Positions 46,719 to 59,720 of a stretch of 59,866 nucleotides of DNA are shown here, one piece after another. A program made the position numbers and the translations under genes. This stretch comes from Yaniella sp. (GTDB lineage: Bacteria > Actinomycetota > Actinomycetes > Actinomycetales > Micrococcaceae): positions 1 to 59,866 of the forward strand of contig NZ_JAKDKW010000004.1 of assembly GCF_030453185.1 (NCBI RefSeq), written 5' to 3'. The notes beneath the pieces are model-generated. The model did not search any database and was not told the DNA's origin. It worked only from the letters and a program-made list of their open reading frames with translations. The stretch's first letter is position 1, and every line of letters starts with the position of its first letter.

Positions 46719-47510
46719 TCACAAACCTTGGATTGTGTCCAATACGGACCTGATCATTGCTGACTCGCGGCCCGGCGCTAGAGCGACATAATGTTTGGCT
46801 AAATGTGGGGGGCCGTCAGTCGCCGTGACGTACCGTCCTCCTGCCTGGTGCAATATATAGGACCCTGCTGCAACATCCCATGGTTGGGTATCCGCACCGA
46901 GGACGACGTCGGCTATCCCGCAGGCCGCATGGCATAGCTCGAGTGCCCCAGAAACTAGACGCCGTACCGTGGCAAAGTTGGTCACGAGGTCACCAAAGAG
47001 CGCGGTCGCTTCGGGCACACGATGTAGCACTTCGGCGGCAGGAAACGAGGTGATCAGATTGTACTGGGACTCGTGTGCGGGTCCCGGACGGGCAACGATC
47101 GGCTCGTTATTGCGATAGGCTCCGGTGACGTCGGCAGAAAATTCGGTGCCGGCCACCGGATCAATCACGACGCCGGCCACGACCGTATTATCAATGGCTG
47201 CAGCGATCGAAATAGAAAACATCGGGTAGCCGTGGACGAAGTTACTCGTGCCATCAATTGGATCGATAATCCATTCCAGCTGGCCAGGCTCGGCAGGGGA
47301 TTGGCGTCCGGTTTCCTCACCCCAGAACACTGCATCATGGCCGGCCAGACTTGTTTTGAGCATTTCCTCGACGCGGCGGTCCCAGACGGAAACTAAATCG
47401 TGTCGATTTGTTTTGGTTTCAGCCACGACAGTGCCGGAGGTAAAAGCCTCGGCAAGCAGTGCGGTGGGCTCTCGAGCTGCATGCAGTGCCAGAGTACGTA
47501 AATTGGACAT
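46719..47510 (-). CDS. Inositol monophosphatase-family phosphatase
   Basis: A 263-residue Mg-dependent sugar-phosphate phosphatase. The metal-site motifs are WGEETG, IIDPIDGTSNFVHGYPMF and, near the end, ADTQPWDVAAGSYILHQAGG. The family includes inositol-1-phosphatase, histidinol-phosphatase and CysQ, which the sequence alone does not separate. Two ATG starts (47522 and 47510) are close together. Confidence 0.9.
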   Translation of the reverse strand: MSNLRTLALHAAREPTALLAEAFTSGTVVAETKTNRHDLVSVWDRRVEEMLKTSLAGHDAVFWGEETGRQSPAEPGQLEWIIDPIDGTSNFVHGYPMFSISIAAAIDNTVVAGVVIDPVAGTEFSADVTGAYRNNEPIVARPGPAHESQYNLITSFPAAEVLHRVPEATALFGDLVTNFATVRRLVSGALELCHAACGIADVVLGADTQPWDVAAGSYILHQAGGRYVTATDGPPHLAKHYVALAPGRESAMIRSVLDTIQGL

Positions 47511-47584
47511 GACACTCACCATAAACCAGCATGGAGAAACGTATTAGACTGTGGACGTGATCAACGAGTGGAACCCAAAAAACT

Positions 47585-48801
47585 ATGACGCGTCGTCGTA
47601 AAACCTATGATCTTCCGGCTATTCCTCGGCAGGCACCTGCTGCGGCGAATGAGGCCTCCCCTCCGGAACAGCTAGCCACCCTGGCTTATTACAGTTTTCA
47701 GAAGAAACGACGCGAACGCTCTCGTAAACGCGGGGATACACCGCGGATCCTGTCGTTTACCGGTTATGGTTCAACTCGCTGGGTTCGCATTTTTTCTCGG
47801 GTGTTATTATCTAAGCCCCAGTGGAGCGAAACCGAATATGTCAACCAGATTTTGCGGGACGGCGTACGAGGTTGGCAGAACTTTGTGTCACCGCCCATCG
47901 CATATGCGATGGTGATCATTGAGGTCAACGGTGAACGCCATCAGGTGCGAGCTGACCGTAACGGTGTCGTGGATGCCCGGATTGAAACGACGTTGGTTCC
48001 GGGGTGGGCGACCGTAACCGTCCACGCCGGTGACGAAGAACGTCGCACCCAGGACGTGCTCATTATTGATGACGACACCACCAACGCCATTATTTGCGAC
48101 GTTGATGACACCGTGTGGGTTACCGCCCTGCCACGTCCATTCACGGCTGCGTGGAACTCATTTTTGATCGATGAGCATGCTCGACGTCCGGTAGCTGGTA
48201 TGCCGGTGATGTTGAATCGGTTGGCCGAAAAGCATGCCGGTACGCCGGTGTTCTATGTTTCGACTGGTCCGTGGAATGTGGCAGAAACCCTGACTCGCTT
48301 CATGACCCGTCACTTGTTTCCGCTCGGCCCGATGCTGTTGACGTCGTGGGGCCCGACCGAGGATCGTTGGTTTCGGTCGGGTATGGCCCATAAGGTCAAT
48401 GCGCTGGCTCGACTTGCGGAAGATTTCCCACAGCTGACGTGGACACTGGTGGGCGATGACGGTCAACACGACCCAGAAATTTACACGCATTTCGCTCTTC
48501 ACCACCCCGGCCGGGTTGATGCGATTGCTATCCGTCAGCTGTCTGCTGCTGAGGCGCTGCTGGCTGGCGGCCGCGCGGAAAATATGCGGCAGGCTACCCA
48601 GGGTATTGCCTGGGCTTATGGTCCCGATGGGGCTGCGATCTCGTTCCAGCTGGAGAATTCGGGTGTGCTCCCTCCGCGTGAGCATGCTCCGTTGGCGTGG
48701 CCGCAATCAGTCACAGCAGAGGAACAACTTACCGTTGCCGAACTGCGCGCCGATTACCCAGAATTTACCCAAGACATTTCACACCACACACAGGAGGAGT
48801 C

Positions 48802-48805
<4 letters not shown>
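47585..48805 (+). CDS. App1-like phosphatidate phosphatase (DUF2183)
   Basis: A 406-residue protein with the App1 catalytic domain (DUF2183, HAD-like). The nucleophile motif is CDVDDTVWVTALPRP near residue 180, followed by FYVSTGPWNVAETL, WGPTEDRWF and LVGDDGQHDPEIYTHFA. In yeast the family dephosphorylates phosphatidate. The first 160 residues form a conserved N-terminal beta domain. Its stop overlaps the start of the thioesterase by four bases (ATGA), so both are made together. Confidence 0.88.
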
Positions 48806-50662
<1,857 letters not shown>

Positions 50663-50788
50663 TTATCCTAGGCTAAAACCCACCCCTGCTGCACCACGTT
50701 GCACAAGATTTTCTCAGAGTTTCCTCACAGTCATCTTAAGGATCGTGCCGGTCAACCGGCAAAGCGGTTCCAAGTGGCACGATAGGAG

Positions 50789-52078
50789 ATGATGAGCAAC
50801 ACCACGACCCAAACTAAATCCTTCCCGATGCCTCTGTGGTTGCAAGGCATCGTGGAAGCGTTAGCTGCTGCCTTTCTGGGCGCTGCAATCATTGTGGTGC
50901 CAATGGCCATCATGTGGCTCACCGGAGCATTCGCCGATATGCCCATCGGAGAAGCAGGAGCTATTGGCGCCTATACCTGGTTGTCCAGTTACGGAGTGCC
51001 CCTCGAGTTCTTCAGCATTGATACTGAAGAAGTTGTCGGCACCTGGTGGTTTATTCCGTTGGGCTTGCTACTGGTGTGGTTGCTCCTAGCCCGACGCGCC
51101 GGTGGGAGGTTAGCCAAAGCCTCCCAGTTGAAATTTCTGTGGCAGCCAACGCTCGGCGCCATTGCCGCATACATGTTTTTTGTGTGGGGGACCATCACCC
51201 TGGTCAACCTGGACACCGTGATCATCAACCCGGCCGTCGCTACGCTCATCCCCGGGGCCGTATTTGTCATCGGATATACCTGGGGAGTCCTGGGGTATTT
51301 TCGAAGACCAATCGCCCGGGCCATAGGTGAGCGCGTTGAGATGTTCTCCGGCGCCGCTCGAAATTTCAGCCACTATCTCTGGGCTCTGCTGCGCGCCGGG
51401 GTAATCGGCCTGGCCGCTGCCTGGGCTATCGCATCGATCGTTTTGTCAGTGCAACTCGGGATGCGCTGGGCCGAAGTGACGGATGTGTATCAGCGTCTGG
51501 ACGCCGGGATCTTTGGCGGACTGATCGTGACCGTGCTCCAGATCTTGGTATTGCCCAACATTGCAGCGTGGACGCTCAGTTATTTGACCGGGGCCGGATT
51601 TAGCATTGGCGGAACCATCGTCTCGCCAGCTGGAACCCTGGCCGGGCCGCAGCCAGCACTGCCAATCTTTGCCGCGATACCCACAGAGCAAAGCCTCCAG
51701 GAGCACTGGTGGATACTCTTGCTGCTCGCACTGGCCGGAGTTGCAGCCGGCTGGTGGTTCTTTGGTGTGGGAGAAAATCATCTGGAAGATTTCATCATTG
51801 CCAAGATTCCGAATCATCCCACGGCCATCACGGTGGCCGTGGTCGCTACCGGCACGGCTATTGGTCTCACTGCCGGGCTGTTGTGCATGCTGGTCATGCT
51901 GATGTCGAGTGGTTCCTGGGCCATCGGTGACCTCAGTTCTGTCGGCCCACCGGTGTTTGTGTCATCAGGCCTCTTCGCCGCGCACATCGGGATCGGTTCG
52001 GCCATCGGATACGCGCTGGCGCCATTGCCGCACGGCGCTTTTTACTATCGACGCTCCGTCGTCGAGGAAAACGACTAA
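50789..52078 (+). CDS. DUF6350 integral membrane protein (PerM-like)
   Basis: A 429-residue protein with about ten transmembrane helices, matching DUF6350, whose M. tuberculosis member PerM (Rv0955) helps cell division under stress. Placement just before purN and purH is the same as in mycobacteria. VEALAAAFLGAAIIVVPM opens it, and a conserved VTVLQILVLPNIAAWTLSYL lies in the middle. Its stop overlaps the stop of the small membrane protein by four bases. Confidence 0.85.
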   Translation: MMSNTTTQTKSFPMPLWLQGIVEALAAAFLGAAIIVVPMAIMWLTGAFADMPIGEAGAIGAYTWLSSYGVPLEFFSIDTEEVVGTWWFIPLGLLLVWLLLARRAGGRLAKASQLKFLWQPTLGAIAAYMFFVWGTITLVNLDTVIINPAVATLIPGAVFVIGYTWGVLGYFRRPIARAIGERVEMFSGAARNFSHYLWALLRAGVIGLAAAWAIASIVLSVQLGMRWAEVTDVYQRLDAGIFGGLIVTVLQILVLPNIAAWTLSYLTGAGFSIGGTIVSPAGTLAGPQPALPIFAAIPTEQSLQEHWWILLLLALAGVAAGWWFFGVGENHLEDFIIAKIPNHPTAITVAVVATGTAIGLTAGLLCMLVMLMSSGSWAIGDLSSVGPPVFVSSGLFAAHIGIGSAIGYALAPLPHGAFYYRRSVVEEND

Positions 52079-52452
52079 TCCCACAGACTCTGGGAATACT
52101 GGTCCTCGCACGCCACAAGGGCAGTATCCGTGAGCGCTTCTGCCATACACTGCTCGTAGGTCACCGTGGGCTCCCACATGATGATCTGCGATGTCGCGAC
52201 ACCACCGAAAAGTACCGCACCTACCAGGCCTGCCGTGCCAGCGAGCCACACCAACATGGTGTGTTCACCCTTGGACGCCAACCGAAATAACCGGATAATC
52301 GCCACCACGGCTGCGATCGCGAAAACCGGGGTGGCCACCTTATACGGCAGTGGCAGCGCCATCGCAGCGTAGGTGGCAATCATCGCTGCCACAATCCACA
52401 AAATGGCGTCAGCGACCTTGCGTCGATGGGATGGTTGCTCTCGTTCACTCAC
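52075..52452 (-). CDS. Small membrane protein of unknown function
   Basis: A 125-residue protein with three hydrophobic helices (about 13-31, 37-55 and 65-85), followed by an outside or periplasmic tail of about 40 residues with two cysteines (EQCMAEA and ACEDQYS) that could form a disulfide. I chose GTG at 52452 because GGAAGG precedes it. It lies antisense between perM and purN. I do not recognise a family. Confidence 0.65.
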   Translation of the reverse strand: MSEREQPSHRRKVADAILWIVAAMIATYAAMALPLPYKVATPVFAIAAVVAIIRLFRLASKGEHTMLVWLAGTAGLVGAVLFGGVATSQIIMWEPTVTYEQCMAEALTDTALVACEDQYSQSLWD

Positions 52453-52526
52453 CGGTGGCGCCTTCCTGCAAAGACTTCTGTGCGTCAATAGCCCAGCTTA
52501 GCTAGCTTTTCTTTACACTAGACCCT

Positions 52527-53132
52527 ATGCGTTTGGTGGTATTACTTTCAGGTTCCGGATCCAACTTTCAGGCAGTCATTGACGCTGTAGCGGCCGGAGA
52601 CCTTGACGTCGACATCGTTGCCGCCGGTTCCGACGTGCACGATGCCTACGGACTCGCTCGCGCTCAGGCTGCAGCGATACCGACTTTCGTGGTCGACTAC
52701 CACGCATATGAATCTCGCAGCGCATGGTCTGTAGCGCTGGCAGACGCCGTCGCTGAATATCAGCCGGACGTCGTATTGTCTTCGGGCCTCATGCGCATTG
52801 TCGGTGAATCCTTTATTGATCGCTTTGCCGGGCAATTTATCAATACTCACCCCGCCATCTTGCCCGCGTTTCCGGGTGCTCGAGCCGTAGCTGATGCGCT
52901 CGCAGCAGGAGCAGTGGTGACTGGCACTACCCTGCACTTGGTCGACGCCGGCGTCGACACCGGACCGATCCTGGATCAGCGTGCCGTCACGATTGCTGCG
53001 GACGACGACGAAGCAAGCCTGCATGAGAAGATTAAACGTGCTGAACGGCAGATGTTGCTCCAAAATCTTGCCGTGTTAGCCACCGGCGTCGCACCGACGG
53101 CACTGATCCGTTCGTATACCAAACCGCGCTAG
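52527..53132 (+). CDS. purN: Phosphoribosylglycinamide formyltransferase
   Basis: A 201-residue GAR transformylase, the third step of purine synthesis, using 10-formyl-THF. The phosphate-binding SGSGSNFQAVIDA, the catalytic NTHPAILPAFPGARAV (Asn, His), and TLHLVDAGVDTGPI with catalytic Asp are present. It is followed by purH. Confidence 0.96.
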   Translation: MRLVVLLSGSGSNFQAVIDAVAAGDLDVDIVAAGSDVHDAYGLARAQAAAIPTFVVDYHAYESRSAWSVALADAVAEYQPDVVLSSGLMRIVGESFIDRFAGQFINTHPAILPAFPGARAVADALAAGAVVTGTTLHLVDAGVDTGPILDQRAVTIAADDDEASLHEKIKRAERQMLLQNLAVLATGVAPTALIRSYTKPR

Positions 53133-53191
53133 AATGACGCGAGTAGAGTTGGACCGCAATCGGTTAACAAACACTGTAGAAGGAGCACCCT

Positions 53192-54850
53192 GTGACCAAT
53201 ACGCTGGATCAAATCCCGGTAAAGCGCGCGCTAATATCCGTCTATGACAAATCAGGATTAGCCGAACTGGCCCAGGGTCTGTCGAGTCTCGGGGTCGAGA
53301 TTGTCTCCACCGGTTCCACTGCAGCCATGATCCAGGCTGCAGGCGTGCCCGTCACCGAGGTCTCCCAAGTTACCGGCTTCCCCGAAGTACTGGGCGGCCG
53401 CGTGAAAACCCTGCACCCGTTCATTCACTCGGGTGTGCTGGCCGATAAAAATGTGCCCGACCACATGGCCCAGCTGGCCGAACACGACATCGCACCCTTC
53501 GACCTGGTGGTGGTCAACCTCTACCCGTTTGTGGAAACCGTTGCCTCGGGTGCTACCCAGCCGGAAGCCATCGAACAAATCGACATCGGCGGTCCGACCA
53601 TGGTGCGCGCGTCAGCGAAAAACCACGGATCGGTGGCCATCGTGACCAATCCGGAAACCTACCACGACATCCTGACGGCGGTAGCAAACGGCGGTTTCAG
53701 CCTGGATGCTCGTCGCCGTCTGGCCGTTGAAGCTTTCGCACACACCGCATCATACGACACGGCGGTGGCCACCTGGATGGCAGAAAACTTCGATGACGGC
53801 GACCACCCCTCCTACGCAGGACACGCGCTCGAGTTGAAAGAGTCGCTGCGCTACGGTGAAAACCCTCACCAGCCTGCGGCGATCTACACCGCAGACAATC
53901 CTGCTCCCGGCATCGCCCAGGCGAACCTGCTGCACGGCAAGGCTATGAGCTTCAACAACTATGTTGACGCCGACGCCGCCGTTCGCGCTGCCTATGCCTT
54001 CACCGAACCAGCCGTGGCCGTGATTAAACACGCCAACCCGTGTGGGCTCGGCGTTGCCTCGAATGACGCCGACGACGCGATTGCCGATGCACACCGCAAA
54101 GCGCACGCGACCGATCCGGTTTCAGCCTTTGGTGGTGTCATCGCTGCAAACCGCCCGGTCTCAGCTGCCATGGCTCAGCAGGTCAAGGATATTTTCACTG
54201 AAGTTGTCGTCGCTCCAGGATTCAGCCCGGAAGCCCACGATATCCTGTCGACTAAGAAGAATATTCGCTTGTTGGAACTCCCGGAGGGTTTCGCGCCCGA
54301 TACCAAAGAGTTCAAACAAATTTCCGGCGGCATGCTCGTCCAAGATTCCGACATCTACCAGGCAGCAGGTGACGACCCGGCGAACTGGGAACTGGCTGCC
54401 GGAGAGCCCGCCGACGAGCAGACCATGCAGGATCTCGTGTTTGCGTGGCAAGCCGTGCGTGCACCAAAATCCAACGCCATCCTGTTGGCCGCCGACCGCG
54501 CCGCCGTCGGGATCGGCATGGGCCAGGTTAACCGTCTGGACTCCTGCCGACTGGCCATTGAGCGTGCCAACACTCTGGGGTCCGCGTCGACCGGTGCGCA
54601 GGACGTGTCCGCGCCAGGCGGTGCCGAAAACGTGTCGGGAGCAGACGCCCCAGATCGGGCAACCGGTTCGGTAGCCGCGTCTGATGCGTTCTTCCCATTC
54701 GCGGATGGCCTGCAGATCCTCATTGACGCCGGTGTGCGCGCCGTCGTTCAACCCGGAGGTTCGATGCGTGACAACGACGTCATCGAAGCTGCCAATGCAG
54801 CGGGGATCACCATGTACCTCACCGGTGCTCGCCACTTTTACCACGGATAA
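53192..54850 (+). CDS. purH: Bifunctional AICAR transformylase/IMP cyclohydrolase
   Basis: A 552-residue enzyme for the last two steps of IMP synthesis. The N-terminal cyclohydrolase (MGS fold) has [16 protein letters not shown] and [16 protein letters not shown]. The transformylase has [12 protein letters not shown] and [13 protein letters not shown], with the Lys-His pair of the active site, and [15 protein letters not shown] Gly/Ala-rich insert of about 30 residues (near 475-503) lies before that last motif. It starts with GTG at 53192 behind GAAGGAG. Confidence 0.97.
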   Translation: MTNTLDQIPVKRALISVYDKSGLAELAQGLSSLGVEIVSTGSTAAMIQAAGVPVTEVSQVTGFPEVLGGRVKTLHPFIHSGVLADKNVPDHMAQLAEHDIAPFDLVVVNLYPFVETVASGATQPEAIEQIDIGGPTMVRASAKNHGSVAIVTNPETYHDILTAVANGGFSLDARRRLAVEAFAHTASYDTAVATWMAENFDDGDHPSYAGHALELKESLRYGENPHQPAAIYTADNPAPGIAQANLLHGKAMSFNNYVDADAAVRAAYAFTEPAVAVIKHANPCGLGVASNDADDAIADAHRKAHATDPVSAFGGVIAANRPVSAAMAQQVKDIFTEVVVAPGFSPEAHDILSTKKNIRLLELPEGFAPDTKEFKQISGGMLVQDSDIYQAAGDDPANWELAAGEPADEQTMQDLVFAWQAVRAPKSNAILLAADRAAVGIGMGQVNRLDSCRLAIERANTLGSASTGAQDVSAPGGAENVSGADAPDRATGSVAASDAFFPFADGLQILIDAGVRAVVQPGGSMRDNDVIEAANAAGITMYLTGARHFYHG

Positions 54851-54879
54851 CCACCCACAGAAATAGCGAAGGGGTACGT

Positions 54880-56253
54880 ATGTCGGATCTCAGATCAGCT
54901 GAAGCAGTCTTTGCGGAGCAAGAAGAAGAAGTCTGGGATCTTTTACGTGCCAAAGAATATGCGACCGCAGCTGAGCTCTTAAGAGACATGCGTGGAGCAA
55001 CGGTGGAACGGCTCTTAGACAGAACACCGCCGTCACTCATGCCCGTGGCCTTCCGACTCCTGGATAAAGATGTTGCCGTGGAAGTCTTTGGCAACATGGA
55101 ACCTTCCCTGCAATCGGACTTGATTGACGGGCTGGCCGACGAACACACCCAAGATCTGTTCTCGCAACTACAATCCTCTACGCAGGCTCGTCTTGTCGAC
55201 GAAGTGCCAGCCGAAGTCGCTCAGCGGCTTCTCGCCAGTCTGGGAGAGCCCCAACGTAATGCGGCCGGCAAGATCCTGGGCTACCCCGAAGATTCCGTGG
55301 GGCGTCGCATGGCGGCGGTACCTCAGGAATTGACCCCGAATATGTCCGTGGCAACGGCCTTGAACATTATTCGCGACGTCACGGTGGCCGAGCACGAGAT
55401 CGATCACTTATCTGTGTTGCCGGTTGGCTCGACCTCACACAAAGTGCTGGGTCTCGTCCACCTGCCGAAACTGGTGCGTGCCGAACCGGATGAACTGATT
55501 TCCGACATCATGGATCCCACCGAGACCGTTCACGCCCACGACGATGTGGAAGATGCGGCCCGTACCGTGGTGCACGACCGCGTCCAGGCTCTGCCCGTCG
55601 TTGATGAAGCCGACCGACTGATTGGCATGCTGACCATGGCGGATGCCCAGCAGGTCCTGGAAGAAGAAGAGTCCGAAGACTCCTTCCGTTCCGGTGGTGC
55701 CGAACCGCTGGGACAGCCATACCTGTCGACGTCGGTCATGCACTTGGTGAAATCCCGTGTGACTTGGCTGCTGGTGCTGGGCATCGGCGCTGTACTGACC
55801 GTTCAAGTCCTCGACTACTTCGAAGACACCCTGGCCGCCATGGTCGTCCTGACACTTTTTGTACCATTATTGACTGGTACCGGGGGAAACACCGGCAACC
55901 AGGCGGCCACCACGGTGACCCGTGCTATCGCTTTGAGCCAGGTGACCACCCGAGATTTCCTCCGTGTGATCTCTCGAGAAGCCTTGGTCGGTGTCACGCT
56001 GGGGTTGTTGCTGGGCACGCTGGGCTTCATCGGGGCGTCGATATTCTTTGATGTCGAACTCGGTCTGGTTATTGGTGCCACACTGGTGGTCATCTGTACC
56101 CTGGCGGCCTCGGTGGGCTCCATCATGCCGCTCATCGCCTCTAAGATCGGCGTTGATCCGGCCGTATTCTCAAACCCATTCATCTCGACCGTCGTCGACG
56201 CGCTCGGACTGATCGTGTACTTCCTGATCGCCAAAGCTATTCTGGGGATCTAA
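54880..56253 (+). CDS. mgtE: Magnesium transporter MgtE
   Basis: A 457-residue Mg2+ channel/transporter. The superhelical N domain (AEAVFAEQEEEVWDLL) is followed by two CBS domains that sense Mg2+ and by five transmembrane helices from about 290. The selectivity region is PLLTGTGGNTGNQAATTVTR. It follows purH by 29 bases, so no riboswitch has room there, and it may share the purine transcript. Confidence 0.95.
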   Translation: MSDLRSAEAVFAEQEEEVWDLLRAKEYATAAELLRDMRGATVERLLDRTPPSLMPVAFRLLDKDVAVEVFGNMEPSLQSDLIDGLADEHTQDLFSQLQSSTQARLVDEVPAEVAQRLLASLGEPQRNAAGKILGYPEDSVGRRMAAVPQELTPNMSVATALNIIRDVTVAEHEIDHLSVLPVGSTSHKVLGLVHLPKLVRAEPDELISDIMDPTETVHAHDDVEDAARTVVHDRVQALPVVDEADRLIGMLTMADAQQVLEEEESEDSFRSGGAEPLGQPYLSTSVMHLVKSRVTWLLVLGIGAVLTVQVLDYFEDTLAAMVVLTLFVPLLTGTGGNTGNQAATTVTRAIALSQVTTRDFLRVISREALVGVTLGLLLGTLGFIGASIFFDVELGLVIGATLVVICTLAASVGSIMPLIASKIGVDPAVFSNPFISTVVDALGLIVYFLIAKAILGI

Positions 56254-56401
56254 GTCCAAAAATTCTCCCGCACGTGGCTTAACTCCCGGGCGAAAACGGG
56301 ATATTGAGTCCCTGGTGAGTCAAGGTGCGTTAGATTAGGGGAGAAACTGTGAGGTGCCCTGCACCCAATGGGCGCTTGAACCATGAGGAGATAATTCATC
56401 T

Positions 56402-58624
56402 ATGTCAAAGATCATTTACACCTACACCGACGAAGCGCCGATGTTGGCAACTGCATCCTTTTTGCCCATCGTTCGTGCGTTTGCCTCGAAGGCCGGTGTA
56501 GAACTGGAAACACGGGATATCTCCCTTGCCGGCCGTATCCTGGCCGCATTCAACGACGTGTTGCCAGAAGATCAGCAAGTTAACGACTCGCTGGCCGAAC
56601 TGGGTGAGTTAGTCAAAGAAGCAGATGCCAACATCATCAAGCTGCCAAATATCTCGGCATCTGTGCCGCAGCTTGTCGCGGCAGTCAAAGAACTTCAGGC
56701 TGCAGGCTTTGACCTGCCAGAGTTCCCGTACGAAGTCACCACCGACGAAGAACGTGAAATTCGTGAGCGGTATTCGACCGCTATGGGTTCTGCCGTCAAC
56801 CCTGTGCTGCGTGAAGGGAACTCGGATCGCCGTGCACCACGCGCGGTCAAACAGTTCGCAAAGAACAACCCGCACTCCATGGGCGAGTGGTCCAAGAACT
56901 CCAAAACCAACGTTGCCACCATGGACAAAGACGACTTCTTCTCCAACGAGCAGTCGGTCACGATAGGTCAGAACGACACCCTGACTATTCGTCACACTGA
57001 CGCCGACGGCAACGTCACAGTACTGAAAGACGGCCTGAAGGTCCTCAAAGACGAAATCGTCGATTCGACTTTCATGTCCGCCAAAGCCCTGGATGCATTC
57101 CTGGCAGAACAGATCAAACGTGCCAAAGACGAAGGCGTGCTGTTCTCTGCGCACCTGAAGGCCACCATGATGAAGGTTTCGGACCCTGTACTGTTCGGGC
57201 ACATCGTCAAGGCCTACTTCCCAGAGGTCTTCCGTAAATTTGGTCCACAGCTGCAAGAAGCCGGCCTTTCGGCCAATAACGGCCTGGCTGGAATTGAATC
57301 CGGACTCAGTGACCTGAACAGTGACATCGCCGAAGGCGTGCGCAACGAAATTGTAGACGCCTACAACAATGGTCCTGACCTGGCGATGGTGAACTCGCAC
57401 CGCGGCATCACCAACCTGCACGTCCCATCCGACGTCATCGTTGATGCCTCCATGCCAGCCATGATTCGCTCCGGCGGTCAGATGTGGAATAAGAATGACG
57501 AAACCCAGGACACCCTGGCTGTTATTCCAGACTCCTCTTACGCCGGTGTCTTCCAGGTTGTCATTGAAGACTGCCGCGCCAACGGTGCATTCGACCCAAC
57601 CACCATGGGAACGGTGCCAAATGTTGGGCTGATGGCTCAGAAGGCTGAAGAATACGGCTCCCACGATAAGACCTTCGTCATGGAATTAGACGGCACCATG
57701 GAAGTCGTTGATTCTTCAGGCAACGCGCTGATGAGCCACAAGGTTGAAACCGGTGACATCTGGCGCGCAATCCAGACTAAAGATGTTCCTGTCCGCGACT
57801 GGGTCAAACTGGCCGTTACCCGCGCCCGCGCAACGAAGACGCCGGCGATCTTCTGGCTGGATGCCGAGCGTGCACACGATGCGCAGCTGATTGAAAAAGT
57901 GAAAACTTACCTGGCCGACCACGACACCGATGGCCTGGAAATCAAGATCATGGCTCCAGAACGTGCCACCCAGTACACCGTCGATCGTCTGCGAAAGGGC
58001 GAAGACACCATTTCGGTGACTGGTAACGTCCTACGCGACTACCTGACAGACCTGTTCCCAATTCTTGAACTGGGCACCTCGGCCAAGATGTTGTCGATCG
58101 TTCCACTGCTCAACGGAGGTGGCCTCTTCGAGACTGGTGCTGGCGGTTCCGCTCCAAAACACGTCGAGCAGTTGCTCGAGGAAAACCACTTGCGCTGGGA
58201 CTCACTGGGTGAATTCCTGGCACTGGCCGTTTCGTTTGAACACTTGGCGACGGCTACCGACAACTCTCGTGCACAGGTTTTGGCCGACGCGCTGGATGCT
58301 GGCACGGGGCTGTACCTTGAAGAAGGTCGCTCACCGTCACGTAAAGTCGGCGAACTCGATAACCGTGGTTCACACTTCTACGTTGCCCTGTACTGGGCAG
58401 AATCCCTCGCAGAGCAGACCGAAGACGCTGATCTTGCAGCAGCCATCAAACCAGTGGCTCAAGAACTGCGCGCCAACGAAGAAGCAATTCTTAACGAACT
58501 CAATGAAGTTCAGGGCAAGGAAGTCTCCATCGACGGTTACTACTACCCGAACAACGACATGACCTCCGAGGTCATGCGTCCATCGGCCACCCTGAACCGC
58601 ATCATCGATACGTTGGCTTCCTAA
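56402..58624 (+). CDS. icd: NADP-dependent isocitrate dehydrogenase, monomeric type
   Basis: A 740-residue single-chain isocitrate dehydrogenase (IDH-II), which oxidises isocitrate to 2-oxoglutarate with [23 protein letters not shown] opens it, [18 protein letters not shown] lies mid-protein, and [14 protein letters not shown] and [20 protein letters not shown] close it. Length and type fit Corynebacterium-like enzymes. GAGGAG lies before the ATG, and a strong terminator follows. Confidence 0.98.
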   Translation: MSKIIYTYTDEAPMLATASFLPIVRAFASKAGVELETRDISLAGRILAAFNDVLPEDQQVNDSLAELGELVKEADANIIKLPNISASVPQLVAAVKELQAAGFDLPEFPYEVTTDEEREIRERYSTAMGSAVNPVLREGNSDRRAPRAVKQFAKNNPHSMGEWSKNSKTNVATMDKDDFFSNEQSVTIGQNDTLTIRHTDADGNVTVLKDGLKVLKDEIVDSTFMSAKALDAFLAEQIKRAKDEGVLFSAHLKATMMKVSDPVLFGHIVKAYFPEVFRKFGPQLQEAGLSANNGLAGIESGLSDLNSDIAEGVRNEIVDAYNNGPDLAMVNSHRGITNLHVPSDVIVDASMPAMIRSGGQMWNKNDETQDTLAVIPDSSYAGVFQVVIEDCRANGAFDPTTMGTVPNVGLMAQKAEEYGSHDKTFVMELDGTMEVVDSSGNALMSHKVETGDIWRAIQTKDVPVRDWVKLAVTRARATKTPAIFWLDAERAHDAQLIEKVKTYLADHDTDGLEIKIMAPERATQYTVDRLRKGEDTISVTGNVLRDYLTDLFPILELGTSAKMLSIVPLLNGGGLFETGAGGSAPKHVEQLLEENHLRWDSLGEFLALAVSFEHLATATDNSRAQVLADALDAGTGLYLEEGRSPSRKVGELDNRGSHFYVALYWAESLAEQTEDADLAAAIKPVAQELRANEEAILNELNEVQGKEVSIDGYYYPNNDMTSEVMRPSATLNRIIDTLAS

Positions 58625-58660
58625 GTCCAATGAGCACAGCATGATGCTGTGACGAGCTTA

Positions 58661-58693
58661 TCGCCCCGCTGCCATTTTTTGGTTGCGGGGCGA
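58661..58693. terminator. Bidirectional terminator after icd
   Basis: TCGCCCCGC (58661-58669) pairs with GCGGGGCGA (58685-58693) across a T-rich loop, between icd and the convergent DUF5701 gene. Confidence 0.75.
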
Positions 58694-58698
58694 AGTCA

Positions 58699-59337
58699 TT
58701 AAGTAGTGGTTGATGCAAATCCTAGCCACGTGTGACGGTTTCGAACCCAGCACCAGCCCACTTTCGGTGCCCCGCGGTTTGCGCTGCCGTCTCGCCCTGT
58801 ACCGTTACTGATCCAAATCGCGGGTGTGCGTGCGTCGAGCCCCTTCCCCGTACTCTTGCGTTTGCGAGAGGCGATAGTCATGAAACACTTATTCGGTTCA
58901 AGCGCTTTGGGCTGTTGCAGAAGCCAGGAAATACCTTCGCTGATTGTCAGTGGGCGCCGTCCACGATGTGTGATCTCGAGCAGTGCCTCTTCAGGACTCC
59001 AATTCAGCATGTCCTCACCGCGATCGAGATCGCCAATGACATGCAGCGGCTCGTCAGGAATCGAGACACCTTCTATCGGTTCAAATTCGTCAAGATCGGT
59101 CATATCGACGACGACGAAACCCGGTTTATCGTCTCGTGCAAGCAACGGGGCAAGCGCAGATGGTGGGATGAGGGAAGGGTGTACGACAAGCAGTCCGTGC
59201 TGGGTAGCAGCAGAAAGCGACTGGCCCATCGATACAAAGTCATCATCCGAGTATCCGGTAAGAGCTGGGACACCCAGCTGCACGAGTCGACGAAGTTGTG
59301 TGGGTACGTCGAACGATACTGGGCTGTCATGTTGCAT
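58699..59337 (-). CDS. DUF5701 family protein
   Basis: A 212-residue protein matching the actinobacterial family DUF5701. Conserved parts are RLVQLGVPALTGYSDDDF, NWSPEEALLEITHRGRRPLT and the strongly conserved end ARTPAIWISNGTGRDG, VGWCWVRNRHTWLGFAS. The function is unknown. I chose the ATG at 59337 because GAAAGGTACA precedes it. Confidence 0.8.
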   Translation of the reverse strand: MQHDSPVSFDVPTQLRRLVQLGVPALTGYSDDDFVSMGQSLSAATQHGLLVVHPSLIPPSALAPLLARDDKPGFVVVDMTDLDEFEPIEGVSIPDEPLHVIGDLDRGEDMLNWSPEEALLEITHRGRRPLTISEGISWLLQQPKALEPNKCFMTIASRKRKSTGKGLDARTPAIWISNGTGRDGSANRGAPKVGWCWVRNRHTWLGFASTTT

Positions 59338-59720
59338 AGTTGTACCTTTCGAAAACACTTTGGGCAGAATTCGTATAACGAGCACCTGTTTGATTTTATT
59401 CCGGGGTAGCCGGATGCTGATCCGATGACTGTCGAAGTGCTGACGTGGCGCCTTGCGAGTCGACGACTCGTCGGCTTTTGCTGGGATGTCGATAGGTCTC
59501 CTTCACGCTCTTGGTTATCCACAAAAAAGGCGATACGCTCAACGCCTTTTTCGTTGTATGGTATACCGCATTAAACGCAACTTTACATACCAAATAACAG
59601 TATTAAAATATGTCAAAAATATTGCTTTTAAGGGGCTGTCAAAGTAGAATAGTGGGAACAGTTCGCTTCCTATTTAGCGATTATCCTGACACGTCGATTC
59701 CTTATTTTTAGGCTAGAGAT
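59338..59720. other. AT-rich intergenic region before the DUF222 gene
   Basis: A 383-base gap without a credible gene. It holds the hairpin at 59524-59551 and, to its right, an AT-rich stretch (59570-59660) that contrasts with the rest of the window and probably contains the promoter of the DUF222 gene. GGTATACC is a short palindrome at 59560-59567. Confidence 0.45.
59524..59551. terminator. Hairpin terminator in the intergenic gap
   Basis: AAAAAGGCG (59524-59532) pairs with CGCCTTTTT (59543-59551). The A and T tails allow function on both strands. Confidence 0.7.

Noticed and set aside
56609-57664. 351-codon minus-strand open frame inside icd
   Set aside because: The plus strand encodes a complete, strongly conserved isocitrate dehydrogenase; the antisense frame has no recognisable motif.
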